Shown: in pieces, positions 33,008-33,445 of the stretch
Numbering within the stretch: the stretch's first letter is position 1
Layout: each line of letters begins with the position of its first letter
DNA from: Coleofasciculus sp. LEGE 07092
GTDB lineage: Bacteria; Cyanobacteriota; Cyanobacteriia; Cyanobacteriales; Coleofasciculaceae
Assembly (NCBI RefSeq): GCF_015207375.1
Contig: NZ_JADEWY010000077.1
Location: forward strand, 1 to 33,445
Direction: 5' to 3'
Length of the DNA stretch: 33,445 bases
Translations under genes and position numbers: made by a program
The notes under the pieces: generated by a model
What the model was told of the DNA's origin: nothing
Database searches by the model: none
What the model saw: only the letters and a program-made list of their open reading frames with translations

Positions 33008-33353
33008 TTCAGGTTGGGATGAAGCAACTCTGAAAGCTGCGATCGCAAAAGCAAGAGAAACCGCAGCAATTGCGAATGCTGTGGAACCTAGAGCTGAGTC
33101 AGCGTATTATGACCAGAGTAGCGATCGCATCGTGATCAATTTGAGGAGTGGAGCGATTTACATCTTTCCCTCAGCACTAGCACAGGGTTTGGCAGGTGCT
33201 TCCCCAGAGGATTTAGCTGGGGTGGAAGTTACGCCATCGGGTGATGGGTTGCACTGGGAAAAGCTGGATGCGGATTTTAGTGTTCCTGCGCTTTTGGCTG
33301 GTGTGTTCGGAACTGCGGCTTGGATGGCTCAAGTTAAGATGAAAGCTGGTTAG
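33000..33353 (+). CDS. DUF2442 domain protein
   Basis: A 117-aa intact DUF2442 protein. The N-terminal helix (NSGWDEATLKAAIAKARE) is followed by the DUF2442 domain: SDRIVINLRSGAIYIFPSAL, LAGASPEDLAGVEVTPSGDG, HWEKLDADFSVPALLAGVFG. It overlaps DUF4160 by 8 nt and is its predicted partner. A truncated relative lies at 29857-30089 on the other side of the restriction-modification genes. Confidence 0.9.
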   Translation: MVNSGWDEATLKAAIAKARETAAIANAVEPRAESAYYDQSSDRIVINLRSGAIYIFPSALAQGLAGASPEDLAGVEVTPSGDGLHWEKLDADFSVPALLAGVFGTAAWMAQVKMKAG

Positions 33354-33393
33354 GGTGCGATCGCATTTCCTTTTTAGGATGCATTGTGGTTCA

Positions 33394-33424
33394 GATCCCC
33401 GACTTCTTGGAGAAGTCGGGGATC
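33394..33424. repeat. perfect 31-nt palindrome, dispersed cyanobacterial repeat or terminator
   Basis: GATCCCCGACTTCT (33394-33407), loop TGG, AGAAGTCGGGGATC (33411-33424): a 14-bp perfect stem. Sequences of this type (GATCCCCGACTTCT...AGAAGTCGGGGATC) are familiar as a repeated intergenic element in filamentous cyanobacteria. It could end the DUF4160-DUF2442 transcript. Confidence 0.85.
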
Positions 33425-33445
33425 TCCTTACACTTACTCCCCCAC

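Noticed and set aside
1-33445. tRNA, rRNA and CRISPR arrays
   Set aside because: No cloverleaf-like T-arm with matching acceptor stem, no rRNA signature and no regularly spaced repeats were seen on reading through. A tRNAscan and a CRISPR finder run would settle this.

Overview
The window looks like chromosomal DNA of a filamentous cyanobacterium. The palindrome GCGATCGC (HIP1) occurs throughout. Heptanucleotide short tandem repeats of the cyanobacterial STRR kind sit between and inside genes. The gene content is cyanobacterial: cytochrome c6, a GUN4-domain protein, Uma2 nucleases and a probable Psb35-like photosystem II protein. No rRNA, tRNA or CRISPR array was found. The genus cannot be fixed from the sequence alone.

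Region 1 (1-24.6 kb) is mostly ordinary core and conserved genes. In order they are: cytochrome c6; a penicillin-acylase family hydrolase; a short-chain dehydrogenase; a stand-alone GUN4 domain; a secreted protein made of two copies of one domain; a DUF4230 protein; a small four-cysteine protein; a DUF4870 plus Gfo/Idh pair; the glutathione pair grxC-gshB; a 770-nt gap with a CRP-like palindrome and hairpins; a metallo-beta-lactamase-fold hydrolase; ribF; a MoxR ATPase followed by a diheme cytochrome c; a Uma2 protein and a DMT exporter; a perfect CIRCE operator ahead of a small unknown gene; LapA-like and PRC-barrel proteins; an M23 peptidase with a shortened CapA-like protein; a radical SAM protein; and a class A penicillin-binding protein. 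Two of these genes carry visible lesions. A 17-bp tandem duplication has shifted the frame of the DUF4870 gene. The CapA-like protein lacks the first part of its domain.

Region 2 (24.5-29.15 kb) is a scrambled accessory segment. It is bracketed by a 46-bp direct repeat (43 of 46 identical) of the 3' end of the PBP gene. It holds three copies of a small membrane-protein gene (one intact, two broken), a protein with two nuclease-A-inhibitor-like halves, a truncated 63-aa ORF, a decayed ISH3-like transposase, a Uma2 gene, and a pair of 81-bp repeats.

Region 3 (29.2-33.4 kb) starts with a probable Psb35 homologue and then a junkyard of gene ends: a TetR C-terminus, an HlyD-like coiled coil, and a DUF2442 pseudogene joined at a HIP1 site. 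Next comes a type II restriction-modification system. It has a C-box operator, a controller (C) protein, an endonuclease with the active-site and recognition signature of the CCGG family (Cfr10I/Bse634I/NgoMIV), and a convergent C5-cytosine methyltransferase. The system appears to have landed in a cluster of toxin-antitoxin-like genes. On its right a DUF433 gene is still overlapped by the first 14 codons of its usual DUF5615 partner, which then stops. Beyond that is an intact overlapping DUF4160-DUF2442 pair. The DUF2442 copies on either side form roughly 90% identical direct repeats around the system. The endonuclease seems to lack about 90 N-terminal residues, so the system may be partly decayed.
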